In this document: positions 61,174 through 64,000 of the stretch, in pieces
How positions within the stretch are numbered: position 1 is the first letter of the stretch
Layout: each line of letters opens with the position of its first letter
NCBI RefSeq assembly: GCF_030272695.1
Contig: NZ_JARFYN010000028.1
Coordinates: 22,983 to 86,982 of the forward strand
Length of the DNA stretch: 64,000 bases
DNA from: Martinezella calliandrae
Lineage (GTDB): Bacteria > Pseudomonadota > Alphaproteobacteria > Rhizobiales > Rhizobiaceae
Direction: 5' to 3'
The notes under the pieces: generated by a model
What the model was told of the DNA's origin: nothing
Database searches by the model: none
What the model saw: the letters and a program-made list of their open reading frames with translations, nothing else
Made by a program: the position numbers and the translations under genes

Positions 61174-61183
61174 TACATATGTA
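61174..61183. promoter_or_regulatory. Palindrome between SnoaL-like and MarR genes
   Basis: TACATATGTA is a perfect palindrome inside an AT-rich stretch (ATATATACGTACATATGTA) 37 bp before the MarR start and 82 bp before the SnoaL-like gene. Candidate MarR operator. Confidence 0.5.
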
Positions 61184-61219
61184 GTTTGCGGTCAACCAGA
61201 GACAGAGGATAGGCGGAAG

Positions 61220-61681
61220 ATGGAAGACGACGTGCTTTTGACGCCGGGGCATCTCATCAGTCTTGCTGCGCGCGGATTCGCCCGTCTAAGCGAGGCGCGC
61301 CTGAAGCCGCTTGGGTTCGGCGTCGGCCACTTGCCAGTGCTGGTCGCGCTGCAGAATGGGAAAGCAAGCACGCAACGCGAGCTCGCCCGCTTCGCCAAGG
61401 TCGAACAGCCGCCGATGGCCCAAATGCTCGCTCGCATGGAGCGAGACGGTTTGATTGAGCGAACACCCCACCCGGACGACGGGCGAAGCAGCCGGATCGT
61501 TCTTACGAAGGCCGCGCAGGCCCGGATGCCCGACGCGATTGAAACTCTGTTCAAAGGAAATCGTGACGCAATGGATGGGTTTACAAAACAAGAATCGGCA
61601 CAACTCGTCGCGCTGCTCACCCGGCTGCTTGCAAATCTGGATCAAATCACGAGCGCGGAGCCGTCATCGCCAACATCGTAA
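61220..61681 (+). CDS. MarR-family transcriptional regulator
   Basis: A 153-residue winged-helix regulator: 'GVGHLPVLVALQNGKASTQR', 'VEQPPMAQMLARMERDGLIE', 'RTPHPDDGRSSRIVLT' (the wing with conserved Asp-Arg). ATG 61220 is chosen because the family starts near 'LLTPGHLISLAARGFARL'; the upstream open frame overlaps the divergent gene. It probably represses the SnoaL-like gene and itself. Confidence 0.92.
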   Translation: MEDDVLLTPGHLISLAARGFARLSEARLKPLGFGVGHLPVLVALQNGKASTQRELARFAKVEQPPMAQMLARMERDGLIERTPHPDDGRSSRIVLTKAAQARMPDAIETLFKGNRDAMDGFTKQESAQLVALLTRLLANLDQITSAEPSSPTS

Positions 61682-61748
61682 AGTTTGCGTTTCCGCGCTT
61701 CAGCGGGGGCCTCTCGCCTTTGGATAGGGCCGGGCAGGCTTCAGGTCC

Positions 61749-61779
61749 GCTTTGGTCGGTGGCGCTTTGGTCGGTGGCG
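61749..61779. repeat. Short tandem repeat
   Basis: A 15-base unit (gctttggtcggtggc) occurs twice in tandem in the gap after the MarR gene. No function is implied. Confidence 0.6.
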
Positions 61780-61844
61780 GGCGCGATCAAAGGAATGATT
61801 TGGCGAAGACGTTTTACGGCTCGCAACGATAGGCACTCCGCGAA

Positions 61845-61882
61845 AAGAAAAACCGCTTGCAGTGTCTGTGCTGCAAGCGGTT
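61845..61882 (-). terminator. Rho-independent terminator of the RhlE gene
   Basis: AACCGCTTGCAG / CTGCAAGCGGTT, perfect 12-bp stem, 8-base loop, followed on the minus strand by TTTTTCTTTT. It lies 71 bp after the helicase stop. Confidence 0.85.
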
Positions 61883-61952
61883 CGACATTCAAATCGACTT
61901 TAGTTCAATATTTCGGTTAGGGGCCAGGCTATCGGCCCCTTCCATCATTCTA

Positions 61953-63617
61953 TCAAGCGCGTTCGCGGCGCTGGCCGTTGCCGTTGCGCGGTCCGCGGCG
62001 CTTCATGCCGCCGTTTGCGCCTTCGCGGTGTTCGCCGTGAGCGTGGCCCTGTCCGCGCTCCTCGTTATGCCGGCCCGAGGGGCGGCCATGAGCATGACGC
62101 TGGCCGCGATGGGCGCCGGCTTCGTGGGCTGCGCCATTGGCATTGGCCTGGCCGCTATGATGCGGCTTCTTGGCCGGACGGAAATCTGACGTCGAAACAA
62201 GATCGTTGTCCACTTCCGGGCGCGGCGTGCGCTCGTTGCGGCGTTGGCCGCGGAAGTCGGCATTGCGATTGTTCTCGCGCTGCGGACGGTCCTCGCGCGG
62301 ACGGCGCTCGTGGCGCTCGCCGGTCTGGCCGCGAGCTTCGCCGTTTTCGTTGTCATGGAACGGGCGACGAGCAGGGCGAGCGGCACGGCCTTCCGGACGT
62401 CCCTGGCCGGTGCCACGGCCCTGACCCTGGCCACCGCGAGCCTGACCACCACGGTTCTTGCCGCGAGCCGGACGGCCACGGTCAGCCGGAGCTTCGCCAC
62501 TGGCAACGGCGATTTCGATGCCCATCAGGCGCTCGATATCACGCAGCAGGCGGATTTCGTCCGGCGAGCAGAAAGCGATGGCGATACCATCGCGGCCAGC
62601 GCGCGCGGTGCGGCCGATGCGATGGACATAGGCATCCGGCACTTCCGGCAGGTCGTAGTTATAGACATGCGAAACGCCGGGAATATCGATGCCGCGGGCG
62701 GCGACGTCGGTGGCGACAAGAACTCGGACCTCGCCGTCACGGAAGGCCTTGAGCGCGCGCTCGCGCTGGCCCTGGCTCTTGTTGCCGTGGATGGAGGCGG
62801 CGGCAAAGCCGACGTGGTCGAGATGCTTCATCAGCTTCTCGGCACCGTGCTTGGTGCGCAGGAAGACGATGGCGCGGCCATCCGGATTGGCGGAAATCGT
62901 TTCCTTCAGGATCTCGGTCTTGTGGTTCTGGCCGGCGACGAAGTGGACATATTGCTCGACCTTGTCGGCCGCCTTGCCGGGCGGGGTCACTTCCACCTTG
63001 ACCGGATCGGCCAGGTAGTCGGAAGCGAGATCGGCGATCATCTTCGGCATGGTGGCCGAAAACAGCAAGGTCTGGCGCTTGGCGGGCACGAGCCTCGCGA
63101 TCTTGCGCAAGTCGTGGATGAAGCCGAGGTCGAGCATCTGGTCGGCCTCATCGAGAACGAGATAGCTGACTTGGCCGAGCGACAGGGCGCGGCGGTTGAT
63201 GAGGTCGAGCAGGCGGCCGGGGGTCGCGACGAGGATGTCGGTGCCGCGTTCGAGCTGGAGCTGCTGCTTGTTGATCGAGGCGCCGCCGACCACGACGTTG
63301 ATCCTCAGCGGAGTCTTGCGGACAAAGAGCTTAAGGTTATCGGCGATCTGGTTCACCAGTTCGCGGGTGGGGGCGAGAATGAGCGTACGGACGGTGCGGT
63401 TGTCGGGGCGCTTCGCGTCCTTCAGCAGCATTTCGATGATCGGCAGGCCGAAAGCGGCGGTCTTGCCGGTGCCAGTCTGGGCGAGGCCGATGATATCGCG
63501 GCCCTGAAGAACAAGCGGGATGGCCTGTGACTGGATCGGCGTCGGCGTCGCGAAATTGTTCTGCGACAGCGTATCGACGATCTGCTTGGAGAGACCAAGC
63601 GAGTGAAAATTGGTCAA
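61953..63617 (-). CDS. rhlE: DEAD-box RNA helicase RhlE
   Basis: A 554-residue ATP-dependent RNA helicase: Q motif 'NFATPTPIQSQAIP', Walker A 'AQTGTGKTAAF', 'PTRELVNQIA', 'TPGRLLDLI', DEAD box 'LVLDEADQMLD', 'SAT' and 'HRIGRTARAGRDG'. A C-terminal tail of about 170 residues is rich in Arg, Gly, His and Asn and should bind RNA. The start is TTG at 63617 after GAAAGGTA, because the family N-terminus 'TNFHSLGLSKQIVD' follows it directly; upstream in-frame sequence lacks family features. It is important for ribosome assembly and RNA turnover, especially in the cold. Confidence 0.9.
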   Translation of the reverse strand: MTNFHSLGLSKQIVDTLSQNNFATPTPIQSQAIPLVLQGRDIIGLAQTGTGKTAAFGLPIIEMLLKDAKRPDNRTVRTLILAPTRELVNQIADNLKLFVRKTPLRINVVVGGASINKQQLQLERGTDILVATPGRLLDLINRRALSLGQVSYLVLDEADQMLDLGFIHDLRKIARLVPAKRQTLLFSATMPKMIADLASDYLADPVKVEVTPPGKAADKVEQYVHFVAGQNHKTEILKETISANPDGRAIVFLRTKHGAEKLMKHLDHVGFAAASIHGNKSQGQRERALKAFRDGEVRVLVATDVAARGIDIPGVSHVYNYDLPEVPDAYVHRIGRTARAGRDGIAIAFCSPDEIRLLRDIERLMGIEIAVASGEAPADRGRPARGKNRGGQARGGQGQGRGTGQGRPEGRAARPARRPFHDNENGEARGQTGERHERRPREDRPQRENNRNADFRGQRRNERTPRPEVDNDLVSTSDFRPAKKPHHSGQANANGAAHEAGAHRGQRHAHGRPSGRHNEERGQGHAHGEHREGANGGMKRRGPRNGNGQRRERA

Positions 63618-64000
63618 TTCAATACCTTTCGGGGGCGCCAAAGCAAGTAGGCCGGGTCGCACCATGCGGTCCGGTCTGTCTCTGGCGTCAAGAACCCCGC
63701 GTGAAGTGGGAACTTGTTTGTTGGAAAATGCTTTCCAGCGCATCCGACCGCCTTGGTTGCGGTCTCATTTCAAAGCGCTTTTGTCCTTCTCTTGCGTACG
63801 TCAAGTCCCGCAGGGCACGCTCACGCGGCGGCCGGAAGGTGAAAGCTGAGGCGCATTTGGTCTTATTCGGCGCCAAAGTCAAGGGGTGTGGGCGAAAGCT
63901 TCAGGGCTATCGCATTTGAGCGATGACAGTTCTTGCGAATTCGTCGGACCATCCGGATCGTTTTCGTTTGCGTCGAATGGAGATATTCGGCCTTGCGATC
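63618..64000. other. Upstream region of rhlE to window end
   Basis: About 380 bp without a recognised gene. It should include the rhlE promoter and a possibly long 5' leader, as cold-inducible helicase genes often have. Confidence 0.4.

Noticed and set aside
62244..63530. 428-residue plus-strand frame
   Set aside because: Antisense of rhlE.
1..64000. CRISPR array, rRNA, replication origin or nod box
   Set aside because: No repeat-spacer pattern, rRNA signature, repABC-like genes or nod-box-like sequence was seen on reading.

Overview
The window looks like a chromosome or chromid segment from a fast-growing Rhizobiaceae bacterium (Rhizobium/Agrobacterium group). Indicators are the ChvE-GguABC sugar locus with a GbpR-type LysR regulator, an inositol dehydrogenase preceded by a GGAA-N6-TTCC site like the one reported for rhizobial IolR, rhizobial DUF982-type proteins, and RhlE starting at TTG. 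No origin, rRNA, CRISPR array or nod/nif gene is visible. One tRNA (Arg, CCG) is present.

Layout. 0-7.7 kb: the end of a LysR-like gene, then two glycine-rich proteins without RTX repeats, a type I secretion ABC ATPase and membrane-fusion protein (ATGA overlap), a stand-alone IS3 OrfA-like protein and a convergent LuxR-type regulator. The ATPase has a degenerate signature motif and Walker B, so this is the most unusual system here. 8.4-21.2 kb: a low-oxygen/energy block with acetate kinase and phosphoketolase (C-terminal frameshift), cytochrome bd genes (regulator-cydD-cydC-cydA-cydB-cydX), a universal stress protein behind an FNR/FixK-type box, arsenate reductase and a DoxX protein. 21.2-33.6 kb: an accessory region ending at the tRNA-Arg gene. 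It holds a mobile mystery protein A gene with an internally deleted Fic-type partner, an integrase remnant, an N,N-dimethylformamidase-like / CoA-transferase / GlxA-regulator cluster, a LysR regulator with a divergent alpha/beta hydrolase, and small DUF proteins.

33.8-43 kb: xylose ABC transporter xylF-xylH-xylG, a divergent ROK regulator apparently co-transcribed with a di-heme oxidoreductase and a CRTAC1-type beta-propeller protein, and inositol dehydrogenase. 44-53.7 kb: GbpR-type regulator, chvE, gguA, gguB, gguC, a semialdehyde dehydrogenase and an IlvD-type aldonate dehydratase. Together these import L-arabinose/D-galactose-type sugars and supply the later steps of non-phosphorylative breakdown. 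53.8-55.1 kb: two overlapping small XRE genes and an unrecognised protein. 55.5-64 kb: cupin, a transglutaminase / alpha-E / ATP-grasp operon, an EamA transporter, a SnoaL-like protein with divergent MarR, and the RhlE helicase.

All assignments come from reading translated sequence and motifs. No database search was run, so family names rest on recognition, and substrate specificities are inferred.
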